Shown: piece after piece, positions 47,015-57,926 of the stretch
How positions within the stretch are numbered: the stretch's first letter is position 1
How the letters are laid out: the number at the start of each line of letters is the position of its first letter
From: Apoderus coryli
Lineage: Eukaryota > Arthropoda > Insecta > Coleoptera > Attelabidae
Length of the DNA: 64,000 bases
Assembly: GCA_911728435.2 (NCBI GenBank)
Contig: OU452208.1
Coordinates: forward strand, 744,001-808,000
Direction of reading: 5' to 3'
Notes under the pieces: model-generated
Told to the model about the DNA's origin: nothing
What the model saw: only the letters and a program-made list of their open reading frames with translations
Database searches by the model: none
Made by a program: the position numbers and the translations under genes

Positions 47015-48085
47015 TCAACACCTTCCCTTATTCAATGTATTGGTTACTCCCAATCGTCCTCGAAGTTCTTGCAGTCTCGGTTTGAATAATGGCTTAGTTA
47101 ACAAATCAGCGATTTGTGATTTACCATCTATTTTCTTTATCAGAATTTGACCATCCACTACAAGTTCTCGAACAAAGAAATGTCTAATTCTGATATGTTT
47201 TGTGCGCCGGTGAAATTCAGGATTTTGCACCAATTTGATTGCAGCTTCATTATCAACAAATAGGACTGGAACACTTTTCAAATCGTGAATTTCATTGAAC
47301 AATCTCATTAACCAGACAAGTTCTCGAGCACCTTCACTTGCAGCTACAATTTCTGCTTCTGTAGTTGAAATTGCTACTGAAGACTGTCTTTGACTCATCC
47401 AAGATAATTCTCTCTTCAAAATTCCCTTAACGTGTTTTTTATTCTGGTGTCCTAATCTTTCATGATACAGCTGAAGAACATTTTCAATCTCAACAACATT
47501 TGTTTCATTTTCTTGATTTGGAATGATATTTTTCATGTCTAGCTTATAAAGTCCACCATGTATGATTCTTCTTCCAATCAAAATTATCTTTCCATCAATT
47601 TTAAAATAACAAATTTGTGACGTTGAAATAAATTCACTGTTTGTTCTTTTATCTTGTGCAGAAAGAACTGAGAATAAATTCTTTTTAATACTAGGAACGT
47701 ACCAAACATCTTCTAAACGAATAAAAGTAATGTTTCCATTGACATTCGCTTCAACTTCAATCGTGCCTTTTCCTAAAGCGCTTATTTTATCACCATTTGC
47801 AGTTGTTACTGTACGATGCTCACTAAAATATTGAAAATTAGTAAACAAATCACTTCTGTGACATATATGGTTTGTTGCACCATTATCTACAAACCAATGT
47901 TCATCATCAATATTAACTGTTAAGACTGTTTTTGTCAAAGCCATTAGTGATACTGTAGTCTGTGCAAAATTACCTTTTTCTACGTTATCTACCTTAGGAG
48001 GTCTTCCATCAGCCTTCGATTTAAAACACTGTTTTACCATATGACCAGCCTTGTTACAATACTTGCAAATTATTTCTTTCTTCAA
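47015..48085 (-). pseudogene. pol: Copia pol with in-frame deletion of integrase and RT
   Basis: 356 residues with a zinc knuckle (CKYCNKAGHMVKQC), an aspartic protease (WFVDNGATNHI), and the pre-integrase region (LYHERLGHQN). Right after KRE it jumps in frame to the RNase H C-terminal part (LSWMSQRQSSVAISTTEAE, then DNEAAIKL, then ADLLTKPL). The integrase core and the whole reverse transcriptase are missing, but the frame is kept. It cannot move by itself; an autonomous relative must have copied it. The stop lies at the start of the 3' LTR. Confidence 0.9.
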
Positions 48086-48088
48086 TTT

Positions 48089-48811
48089 TTAATTCTTTGA
48101 AAAATTCTTCTTTGTACCTTTTACCAAAAGAACTTCTTCTTGATTATTTTCTTCATTTTTACTTAACAATGCTTTCTCAAAAGAGCAAAGTTGGATTGTT
48201 AAATTTTCAACTGATCTTTCTGATTTTACCATCAGGGACCAACTTGACTTAAATGAAAAATAATCATCTGGTAAAGTTGACAAAATTTTGCAAAGTAACA
48301 ATAAATCTGGTAAACCACAGTTACAGGTACTTCCATTTGTGGACTTTTCTTTTGATAATTCATATTGTAAATCACTCCACAAATTTTTGAGTTTAGAAAC
48401 ATGCGTCGAAATATCATCGTTAGCGTCTTTCTTATAATTGAAAAACTTCGTGCACAAATCATACGATTTTTCCTCAACAGCACCGTCATACAATCTATGA
48501 AGTTCTAACCACATATCTCTAGCTGTATTAAATCTCATAACTTTTTGTAAAGTATCTTGTGTCATATTGAGAGTAAGCAAAAACAAAGCATTACTATCAG
48601 CTTGATTAAAGGTAGCGAAATCTCTGTCATACTTGGTTTGTTGTTCATTTGTTACTCCTTCTGCAGGTAAAGGTAAAGGTTTTTGCAATTTACCTTCCAA
48701 AATATCATTTGCACCTGGAATACTCCGTAACAAAATATTTAACTTAAACTTCCATGTACTCCAATTTTGTTTTCCTTCAAGCAAACCGATCTGAATTTTA
48801 CTTGCATCCAT
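48089..48811 (-). CDS. gag: Copia Gag
   Basis: 240 residues starting MDASKIQIGLLEGKQNW, the standard Copia Gag N-terminus (UBN2-type region), with WSTWKFKLN and the LYDGAVEEK segment. It ends at a TAA (48089-48091). The next codons, in the same frame, lead straight into the zinc knuckle and protease, so a single in-frame stop separates gag from pol. That stop may be a mutation or a readthrough site. Confidence 0.85.
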   Translation of the reverse strand: MDASKIQIGLLEGKQNWSTWKFKLNILLRSIPGANDILEGKLQKPLPLPAEGVTNEQQTKYDRDFATFNQADSNALFLLTLNMTQDTLQKVMRFNTARDMWLELHRLYDGAVEEKSYDLCTKFFNYKKDANDDISTHVSKLKNLWSDLQYELSKEKSTNGSTCNCGLPDLLLLCKILSTLPDDYFSFKSSWSLMVKSERSVENLTIQLCSFEKALLSKNEENNQEEVLLVKGTKKNFSKN

Positions 48812-49149
48812 ATCTTCTTCTAATTATTATTATTTTTAACTAACTTTTAAGTTTTTTTATAATTTAGATATGTCTTACTGTCACTACTTGTCACAATTAT
48901 TTTTTTTTTCTCACAAATATCTATCTTCTCCAACAAAATTTAAGTCTTCTGGGAACCACGCTCTGCTACCATGTTAATGTATGATAAACCACCCTAATAC
49001 TTAAATATTCTGAAATGATATTTGAATAAAAAGAAATATAAACTTCTTGTGACAAAACTCAATAAAATCTAGTCTAACAATATTTTTAACAACAATATAT
49101 ATGACCATAACAATACTTGAATATATACAGTGTAAACTTCAACAGAAAA

Positions 49150-49452
49150 TCACGATGTTGTTCAGCCATGAGAATTTGTCCATAGATCATACGAATATCA
49201 GCCGTTATGACATACAAATAGAGTCGAAATTTTTTAGTAAAATAGAGACAATTTAAGACCAACAAGAGGCTGTTGCTTAAGAGACAAAGAGCTGCTTTAG
49301 CAAATGCAGGCAAATCCTTCTTAAACGGTAGGTTGACAACAAACCGCCCTGAAGGTAGTCTGCATGTCGTTTCAACATGAATCTCCTCCTACTTGACTTC
49401 ATCGAGAGTTAGCTTTGAAGTGGTAGAAATACTTTCAATTTCTCACAATTTT
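49150..49452 (-). pseudogene. BEL/Pao reverse transcriptase, 5' piece
   Basis: The minus strand reads EIESISTTSKLTLDEVK, then LPSGRFVVNLPFKKD, then ITADIRMIYGQILMAEQHRDF, the BEL/Pao RT start. Its end joins the piece at 46735-46846 across the Copia TSD. To the right, the homology stops where the gypsy LTR begins. Confidence 0.8.
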
Positions 49453-52400
49453 TTTGTTTCAATGAGTGTGTATTTTTAGTGAACGTATCTGAATTGCAAC
49501 ACATACATTATATTATGTGAACCAGTTTATTCATTAAATTTGTTGGAACTCACTTGGCATCCTTTTATAGTTCTTTCTCTCTCCCTAACAATTTAAGAAT
49601 CATAAAATTAGTAACAATCAACAACCAAAAATTAAAATATACAAAGTGTAAAATAATACAAAAGTCGCCACGTTACTCCCCTTCCAGTGGTGAAGCTATC
49701 GAAAAAATAGCTGCAAATCTATCTGGAAAATGAACTTTTCAGGAAACGTGCTATGTAAATCCTCAAAATAATGTTGTTCTAACAAAAACCATTCATCGTA
49801 GGTCTTAATTGCGTTACAAAGTAAGAACTGCTGGAGGATGAATTTAAATCTCGAGTATCGAAAAACTCTCCTGGTAACCTAGTAGACTCATCATACTCCA
49901 TCTCTGCAGATGTAGCTTGAAGAAGATCATTAGAAGCTGACAGAATACCCAATTTCCACAATCTGATTTAATCGAATGCCAAATATTACGTTGCATTATG
50001 ATTGTCCCTCTAATTCCTGGGTGAGATAAATTATGCATTGAATTAAATGCTTCTCTTCCGAAAGATCTTGCAATGAAACGTCGAAAGTTAGTTAGTTAGT
50101 TAGTTTGAAACATCACAATACAAACATAATGCGGGCACAGGTAATGGAATTTGTTTAAGTTTTACTGGACATAAGTATTTTTGAATTTCTTCATCATTCT
50201 GTTAAGAAAGTGCTAGCTCTCAAAAAACTAAAGCTTTATCAAGTGCTTCAATGCGAGAAAGAGCATCAGCAACTATATTTTCATCATCAGAGACATAACG
50301 TATGCCCGTTGAAAATTAAAAATCAAATCCAAGTATTGAGCCGGACACGTTGCACATTGTGATTAATTTTCTTTGTATGCAAATGTTAAATGTTTATCAT
50401 CAGTGTATATAATACAATATTTAGCTTCAACCATATACTGAAAGTGTTTAACTGCATAGCAAGTTACTCACGATCGTTAGCACCAAACTTAATTTCAGAT
50501 GAACTAAGTTTTCTCGAGAAAAAATCCAAAGGAGCATTTTCGACAAGTTATTGCCATGAAGCACCAATTATAATGTCTGATGCATGGCGAAAAATTGCAA
50601 AATCGCTCCTTCCAGAACTCAAGCTACCCTGAATATAATTCAGGGATGGTGTCAGCGGGAGCAGAAGTCTGTAAATCCCAGCAAAACCATAATTGTACCT
50701 TTTACTCGGAAAAGGAAGCTAATTCCACTTTCTTTCGATGGACAGAACATACCATATGAGACAGAAGCGAAATATCTAGGGTTGGTACTAGACAAAATGT
50801 TTAACTGGAATGCTCATCTGGAAAGGGCTCTACAAAAAGGAAGACTATGGGCATGTCGACGGATCTGTGGAACGTCCTGGGGAATGAAACCCATACCTAA
50901 GCTTGTCTTGCTATTAATGGTGCATTATCCAGCACACCGTCAGCAGCTATGGAGGTACTCCTGGAGTTAACTCTTCCTTATATAGTTCTGGACAAGAAAA
51001 CCTGGTGGATTACATACAGATTATATCATACTAGTCGATGTATGGTAATGGCACACATGGAGGACAACAGAATGCTGGCCGGCATTGAAAGTCACAGCAT
51101 TTTGGGAATGAACTCCGATGTAATGCCTCCAGCAATAAACTATGATCTGCCTTATAGAAGTCTGTTCCACAGCAGTTGCGAAATGCCGACTTTTGATGGT
51201 TTACTGATAGCTCAAAGACAAACACAGGTATAGGTGCCGGAGTCTATGGAAGCAGAACCAAGACAAAAATTTCTCAATGTCTGGGTTCTCACGCTACTGT
51301 ATTCCAGGCAGAAGTTCTGGCCATTGATCTGTGTGCTCAGGAGCTCGAGCAGGAACACTGTCAATAAAAATTTTCTTATCAGAGAAATCCGCCTACTATA
51401 AAGGCCCTAAGCTCATCAAGTGCCACATCAAGAACAGTGTGGAAATGTCAACACAGACTCTATTTCGGGAGAAATAATAACCTGACTCTGGTCTGGCTCC
51501 CTGGCCATTCTGGTTTAAGGGGGAATGAAATGGCCGACTCTCTGGCAAGAGAAAGAGCTGCAGGAGAATTCATCGGACCCGCAACTGGCATAGCGTTTAG
51601 CACTGCCAAATACATACTTAATACCTGGATGACCACAAAAGTTCAGAACTTTTGGCAAAATCATCCAGCTTTGGTACATTCGAAGGAGTTCATTGACGTA
51701 ACCCTTCTACCAGTGAGTCTAAAAGAAAGCTCACCCAGAAAAATAATCGACTTAATTAAAAAGATTGAGCTGCTGGGTGAAATATGAATAGGTATGGGCC
51801 ACAAAAGACCCTCAGTGGTCGCAGTGGAAGGTCCGGCGGAGACCCACTCATTTTGAACCTACCTACCTACCTAAGTATAAATCTCCTATAGAAATTAATT
51901 ATACCTAAAAATTGTCTTAATTTTTTAACATTGTCTGGTTTCGGATAATTGCGTATGAAGTTTACTTTTTTTCTGTCAGAGGTTTTGAACCAGCACATGT
52001 TACCAGATAACAAAGACATTTAACTTCGGGTTTTGGAAGAACAAACGACGTTAAATTTGGAACGATCCAAGAGGTTTTGCATTTGTTACTAACAAGTCAT
52101 ATTGTTGGTCCTGGTTATTTTTTGCTTCGTTTATAAATAGTTCAAAAAATCTATGGAAAGGAAAATTCGCAGAGAAACCAAATCGTAAGAAGTAATGTTA
52201 GAATTAAAGAAGTTTAAGTTATGTTGAAGATGTTCTTCAGGCTAGATGAAGCAACGAGAATGTTGTCAATGTAAAGAAAACAGAAATCTAAATCTCGCAC
52301 AACTTCAAGTAGTTAAAACGTTTGTGCAGCATTTCGAAGATCAAATATCATGAATGGAAATTCAAGAAGCCCAAAAGGTGTGATGATAGCAGTTTCGGGA

Positions 52401-53285
52401 ATATCCTCATTTGCAACAAGGAATTTGGTTAAAAACACGTACTAAATCAATAGTACAAACATTATTTTACCGCGCAAAAAATGAGTAAAATTTTTAATAT
52501 GCCTTACAGGATATTGTGCTCCCATCTCGCATTGAGAGCAGGTTAATCTCCACATGGTCTCCAATCGATTCCTTTATTCGGTACTAAATGAGATGGCGAT
52601 GCCCAACAACTTTTAGAAGGTCGAGCTATGGCTATGGCATAGCATCAGGCTCCTTTTTGGATATGTTCAATTTATCCAGATCCAGAGCCAGTTGTCGTGT
52701 ATAACGGTCAAGGTGTTGTCAAAATAAATCATGTCAACTTGTATGCCTGACTTCTGTTGGAAATGTAGTGAAATTTGAAAATGCTCGTAGTCTATTGTTG
52801 AAAAATATTTACTCAAGAAATCTAAACCTAGGACACCGTGTATGTCCTTCTCAAAGCTGTCGATAAGCAGAAATTTATGTATAACATGAACATTGTTAAT
52901 ATCTAAACATATATTTGTAGCTCCAAGCATACCATTTATTTTAATTTTTTGAGAATAGTCGATGTTTTTATTTCCACAAACAAATTTTTAAAAAATTACA
53001 CTAAGAGATGCTCCGGAATCTATAAGGAGTTTGAGATCTTTATTATTATATTTTACCTCAACATAATTTAGTCCATTTGCATTATAATTGGAATGTCTGT
53101 TCTGGAAAAAACACATTTACTGATTCTGATTCTATTTCTATGGATGTTGTGGAAGTATTTCGATAGCATAGATAGTTTCTATTTACAAAATTTCGTTGTG
53201 AAAAATTTCTAAAATTAGATCTGTTGGATGGCCTTGAAGATTCACCTCGAGTTCTTTGATTTAGTAGCCTGTCATTGTTTGTCGA
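49453..53285 (-). mobile_element. Ty3/gypsy element inserted in BEL/Pao, itself interrupted by an I-clade LINE
   Basis: Minus-strand order: end of gag (Asn/Arg/Ser-rich, 53285-53082), protease with LIDSGASLSV (about 53010) and VLGLDFLSKYF (about 52800), RT (ITPFGLLEFPF, then FLYIDNILVAS near 52270-52400), the end of RT (FYRRFI near 51880), LINE insertion, RNase H (ASDIIIGAS near 50570, DALSRIEALDK near 50250), integrase finger (HNLSHPGIRG near 50020). A polypurine tract ggaaggggag near 49685 and a 3' LTR (about 49453-49677) with TATAAAAGG follow. Many stops and frameshifts. No 5' LTR was seen; the left end of gag abuts BEL sequence. Confidence 0.82.
50586..51874 (+). mobile_element. I-clade LINE fragment with RNase H and (CCTA)n tail
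   Basis: Plus-strand frames carry the RT C-terminal region (IIQGWCQREQKSVNPSKT, then EAKYLGLVLDKMFNW; 50640-50820) and an RNase H domain with GIGAGVYG near 51230 and LVWLPGHSGLRGNEMADSLA (51490-51550). The 3' UTR ends in cctacctaccta (51858-51873). Both frames are broken. The gypsy host lacks about 200 bp at the insertion point, so target DNA was deleted. Confidence 0.8.
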
Positions 53286-54600
53286 AAGTCTATATCTACA
53301 TTGGTCTAGCAATAATCTAGCATAACAGATTTTGAAAACAATAACAGCATTCACGGATAACATTTTAATGAACGATTTAGAACAAAGGATTATAGTGACA
53401 CCTCCATGGCGAGCAAACGAATTCATAGAGTCTAAAATTGAATAGAATGGAACAAGCCTCCGCTTTTAAACCCAAACGTTGAACACCTTTGCGAGAAATC
53501 AAAGAAACCATACCATCATTAAAATTACCTACAAAATCCAATACATCCACCAGCGCGTTTGCAAGTAAAACTTCGGAACAACAGTGAGGAAAAACCACAT
53601 TGACCGATGTAACGGGTATGGTAGCAGAAACAGGAGCAGGTGCAGAAGTAGGTACTGGGAAGCACAATAGAAGTATCTGGTGTAAGCAGCAAAGCTTATG
53701 AACTGGAAATATTTCTGACATTACCCCCAGGAAAATGCAACAGAGTGTGATTATATTGGTTACATTTGCGGCAAGTAGAAGAGTTCTGGCATTTTTTAGA
53801 AGCATGGGAATTGTTTAAACGGTACGTACATAAATGTTTGGTTTGGAAATATTATACCGATCAAAAGAAGAAAGTTGTAGAAATGTTTGAAATTTATAAA
53901 CTAGATGATTGCAGTTGCAGTATGCGCAGTCTCCGAGCATTAAAATAATAAAGAAGTCTATTGTTTTACAGGACAAAATTTCGATTTATTTAATTTAGGA
54001 CTTTGTATTATTAAGAATTCTGTAAGTTGGTACTACATATAATTGATGAAACTGAGCAGCATCATGGTTTTTTTTTCAAAAGCAAAAGTCCCAATGATCC
54101 ACTGGAAATTTCAAACTTTTAAGAGCCTCCATGTTTCGCGAAATTGTATCCAGTAAATCTCCTAATTTTCGAGGGTCATCAGAGTTGCATTTGGGAGCAT
54201 TATCGATCGCTGCCCAAAGGCGCCGAAGAAATCCCTCTTTTATTATTAGACCGGTCTATTAAAATTTTGTAAGCTATCATATAATATTCGGGTTTAATTG
54301 GTATTTGCGAAATTATACTGAAATCATATCCTTTCAATGAGGACAGCAGTAAATTAAATTTACTAACATTAGTCAGCGAATAATTGTCGTGAACTAAAGA
54401 GTGAAACCTAGCCAAATATAACTGTCAAATTTAATATCAAAATCGTTTTTGATACTGTCCTAATATTAAACATTTCTTGATCATCCTCAGATAATATCAA
54501 ACAACAACGTTATGACTTTCAAAAAAGTTATATTTTATTGTATCTAATTCTACAGTATAACTATCCAATATCGGAAAAATTGCGTTATCTCTTTCAACCC
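53286..54600 (-). pseudogene. BEL/Pao gag and protease fragment
   Basis: The minus strand shows BEL/Pao Gag (ARFHSLVHDNYSLTNVSKF, then LLSSLKGYDFS, 54415-54200), a zinc-finger part (CRKCNQYNHTLLHFPG near 53740) and a protease (VLLANALVDVLDFVG, then VSLISRKGVQRLGLK, then NSFARHGGVTIILCSK). Several stops and frameshifts. It is the 5' part of the element whose RT lies at 49150-49452 and 46735-46846. Confidence 0.8.
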
Positions 54601-54696
54601 TCACAGCTAGATAGCCTTATCAGATGATTATGATGATTAATGTGTATATGGCGGTTAGCTTTATATCGCTTCAGCTTAGCAGCGCTAGCCGTTATA

Positions 54697-54850
54697 ATAA
54701 TAATAATAATAATAAATGACTTTATTTAAACATATATTACAGCGATATTTACAAATTGTGTTTATATTGTCTAGCATAAATGCGCTACTTAACTCAACCT
54801 TAAATTAAACAGTAATTCTAAGAAAACTTATACAAACTTAGTGAACAACA
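54697..54850 (-). repeat. Non-LTR 3' end with (TAA)n tail
   Basis: Plus strand ataataataataa (54693-54716), then aatgactttattt, the same terminal pattern as at 11911 and 40561. Only the 3' UTR seems present. 54851-55347 shows nothing else than intron sequence. Confidence 0.55.
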
Positions 54851-55347
54851 AAACAAAGCAAAATTTACCATGTGAAATTTAACTATTAATTAAAAAATGT
54901 TAGAACGTTATTGATCAGCAATTTTTGACATATGAAATTAATTCAGAATAGGTAATTAAAATTATTGCTATGCAAGAAAAATTCACATTTTCTATGGAAG
55001 ATATACAAACTTATAAGTTTGAAATGGCACAGAGTTATAAGCCCTTGAAGCATTATAACTTAAAAAATTAAAAGATTTAAAATTTTTACGTTCCGCCATA
55101 AAACAATTTTTAAAAGTCTCACAATTAATTGTGACATCTATTTCTTAATCTTTTAATAATTTCTTAAAAAATAAATGTCGCCAAACACACTGATTTACAA
55201 CATTATTTCAAAAAGGTTGTCTATTTGGAAGTCCAACCAATTAATAGTTTTAGAAAAATCAATGCTTTAGCCATAATAAACTATATTGATTCACGTGAAT
55301 GGTTCTTATTCTGTTTTTTCTGATTCTTTATGTTTTACAATATTTAG

Positions 55348-55515
55348 TGATATGCTATCATGGTACGTGGTCCACATACAGATCAGGCGATGGTAGTTTT
55401 AGTGTAACGAATATTGATCCAACACTTTGCACGCATTTGATTTATACGTTTGTGGGTATTAACAGTACAGATGGATCCGTAATACTCTTAGACTCATATC
55501 TCGATGTTGATAGAG
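55348..55515 (+). CDS. GH18 chitinase, exon 2
   Basis: The exon lies between a pyrimidine-rich acceptor (ending tatttag, 55347) and a gtaagt donor (55516), phase 1 at both ends. It encodes CYHGTWSTYRSGDGSF, then IDPTLCTHLIYTFVGIN, the first beta strand and conserved N-terminal block of insect chitinases, including two of the usual Cys. An in-frame ATG at 55299 would give a hydrophobic leader, but that leader is the translated pyrimidine tract of the intron, so I reject it in favour of the splice to 22902-22971. Confidence 0.88.
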
Positions 55516-57693
55516 GTAAGTGTTTTCTAAATTACTTATGATTTTATATAAACTTTCGGAGTTCATTAGTTAACAGTAACGACTGTAACTCTTGGGAAGA
55601 ACCCGATTTTTTTTTTGAAAAAATATATTTCAAAATGCCGTAAAAATGTAAAATACATGGGGACCAGATATCTAAAGTTTTTACAACACCCCAGCATTTC
55701 TGCATACATGACTAAAGTGAGAGAGAGTACGGTTTCCAGCATACACTGAGACTCTGGTCCCAAGTTCTGAAGAACTGCTTTTACTAAAACTCAGTTTACA
55801 CAAATATATTTAAAGAAAGTAGACGCGATGTTTATCGCAGAATAGTTGACAATTTAAAAACAAAAAATAATTTACATGAGATCAGTGATTACTAAACCCA
55901 CGCAGTTGGTCTTTTTAACTTTTAAGTGAAAAAACATTCAAAAGACGTTAAATTACATAAAAAATATACTCAAATTCCGTCAAATGACATTACTAATTAT
56001 ATAATAATATTTTAAAAGGGTCTAGAACCACCAAAAATTACGTGTGGTATTTGATGGCTCTGCTGAAACATCCATGGACTGTCATTAAAACAACAATTTA
56101 ATGATGACGATTTGATGGCTATTTTCATCGAATTTAGTTTAAATAAAATCGCCATCACCGCAGATGTAGAAAAAATGTGTAGATATGTCATGGTAAACGA
56201 ACGCAATCGAACCGTAGCGCGTTTTATTCAATTTCAGTCAATCGGAAGAATATCACCAAATACAGTCACACATAGGATATTTATATTTAGCACTATTTTT
56301 TAAAGAATTACTCGGCTTAATTTGAAAAATACTGAAGTAAATTCAAAACGTTTTTAATTATGTGTCGATAAATATATTTATTTTAAATAGATACATTTTA
56401 ATGATTTACCAAGTTATAGAGAGTATTGTTTATGTTGCAAAAATAGAAACCAAATATGCACGCTCGGTGGGTCATATTAGAGACAGCAAATTAAGAAAAG
56501 ACTCTTTAGTGAGAAGTTATTTATGTGTACACATAAAATTTAAAATAAATATATTTATTGACACAAAATTAAAAACGTTTTGAATTTACTTCAGTATTTT
56601 TCAAATTAAGCCGAGTAATTCTTTAAAAAATAGTGCTGAATTTGGTGATATTCTTCCGATTGACTGAAATTGAATAAAACGCGCTACGTTTCGATTGCGT
56701 TCGTTTACCATGGCACATCTACACATTTTTTCTACATCTGCGGTGATGGCTGTTTTATTTAGACTAAATTCGATGAAAATAGCCATCAATTCGTCATCAT
56801 TAAATTGTTGTTTATCCCGCAAAGGCGATATATTTGGAACAGTTCGAATTAGATAGGATCTCTACACATTATGTCTTAAATAGCTTTAGGAGATCTATAT
56901 CACGCAGATGTTGTAGTGATATTTTTAGAGACAGTGGTGCAAACTTCGTTGGAGTTAAAAAAGTTCTTGAATCACTTAGTATGTATAGCTACCGACAAAC
57001 CAAACATCAAAAGTTAATTGTTGTTTACCAGTTGCTGGCCATGGAGATCTCGAGATCTAACACCGCTAGATTTTAATGTATTCAACACCAGATAATTCTA
57101 GGGACGATTGTATGAGAAAAATTCTATTATGTTATTTTAGTAGAGCTTCTTGAACAATATAGATACCGAAATTTTGCAAATTCAATTCAAGGTGGTCTCT
57201 AAAATATTCCAATGGATCTTTACCATAGGGCACCCTGTGTAATAATCAAATAATCAAAAAATTATTACTTCTCAGAAGGAACCTTGCTGTTCGGGTCTAA
57301 TTATTCAGAAACATTCTTGTGCATATTTATAAATCTCTTACGGTAATAACATTGGATAATTGACCTGACTGCACTTGTAATTAAATAATTAGTATGCCTT
57401 GAACCGAAATCTATTTTTTCGGTAATTTATTAAATTTACCACCTCAGTATTAATATTAGTAATCCAAATAGGCGAGTAAATAAATAGTTAATTTCGAAAA
57501 TAATATTTGAAATTAAATTTTTTAATCACTTACTTGCTTTAGGTTATTTAAGTTAGAAAGCTTTGTCTACCTAAATACTTTAAAAAAAATTTCAAAATAA
57601 TTGGGCTTTGCTCTATCAGCGAATTTTAATTAGATAACAACTGTTATCATACCTTAAATTATTATTATATAAAAATTATGATAATATTTTTAG
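55516..57693 (+). other. Chitinase intron 2 (2178 bp) with an inverted repeat
   Basis: It starts gtaagt and ends attttttag. It holds a ~290-bp inverted repeat (see 56090-56835). Nothing else coding was recognised. Confidence 0.8.
56090..56835. repeat. Inverted repeat of a retroelement fragment
   Basis: Arms at about 56090-56388 (+) and 56537-56835 (-) are highly similar; the left arm has about 24 extra bases near 56265-56288. Each arm encodes FIEFSLNK, then ITADVEKMCR, then NERNR, which resembles a retroelement RT segment (BEL/Pao-like ADIEKM block). The spacer is about 150 bp. The RNA would fold into a long hairpin. Confidence 0.72.
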
Positions 57694-57926
57694 GCAATTT
57701 AGCAGCATTTGCAGCACTCAAGCAAAATAATCCTAACCTGAAAGTCATGATCGCCGTTGGTGGATGGAATCAGGGTTCAATTAATTATTCTAATATGGCA
57801 GGTAGTGCTACACTACGTGCACAATTTATAAGCAGCGCTCTGGCTCTAGTTCAAAAGTATGAATTTGATGGATTTGACTTAGATTGGGAGTATCCCGCCT
57901 TACGTGGCGGAGTTTCAGCTGATAAG
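57694..57926 (+). CDS. GH18 chitinase, exon 3 (catalytic motif)
   Basis: It follows acceptor ttttag (57693) and ends GATAAG before gtataa (57927), phase 1 in and phase 0 out. It encodes NPNLKVMIAVGGWNQGS (conserved region I) and FDGFDLDWEYP (conserved region II, with the catalytic Glu and the DxxDxD Asp residues). The catalytic machinery is therefore intact so far. The rest of the barrel (MAYD and MWA motifs) and any chitin-binding domain are not found before 64000, so the gene continues beyond the window or is truncated. The protein would hydrolyse chitin outside the cell, in gut, cuticle or moulting fluid. Confidence 0.9.

Larger units (their letters stand above)
46847..49144 (-). mobile_element. 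Copia (Ty1) element, internally deleted, complete LTRs and TSD
   Basis: LTRs at 46847-47020 and 48972-49144 (174 and 173 bp, TGTT...AACA) differ by one substitution and one single-base indel by eye. The 5-bp target duplication is GAAAA (46842-46846 and 49145-49149). On the minus strand the primer-binding site TGGTAGCAGAGCG follows the 5' LTR directly and matches the 3' end of insect initiator tRNA-Met. A polypurine tract (aagggaagg) precedes the 3' LTR. The element lies inside the RT of a BEL/Pao element. Confidence 0.93.
22972..55347 (+). other. Proposed intron 1 of the chitinase gene, about 32.4 kb
   Basis: It begins with gtaaga and ends with a long pyrimidine-rich tract and tatttag. All elements between (P-like remnant, fold-back satellite, hammerhead elements, piggyBac, mariner, element C, BEL/gypsy/Copia nest) lie inside it. 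If the exon join is right, the intron size comes mostly from insertion. Confidence 0.6.

Noticed and set aside
55299..55347. In-frame ATG giving a signal-peptide-like leader directly before chitinase exon 2
   Set aside because: The leader is the pyrimidine tract of a good 3' splice site (ends tatttag). The true signal peptide is in the exon at 22902-22971, which joins in the right phase.
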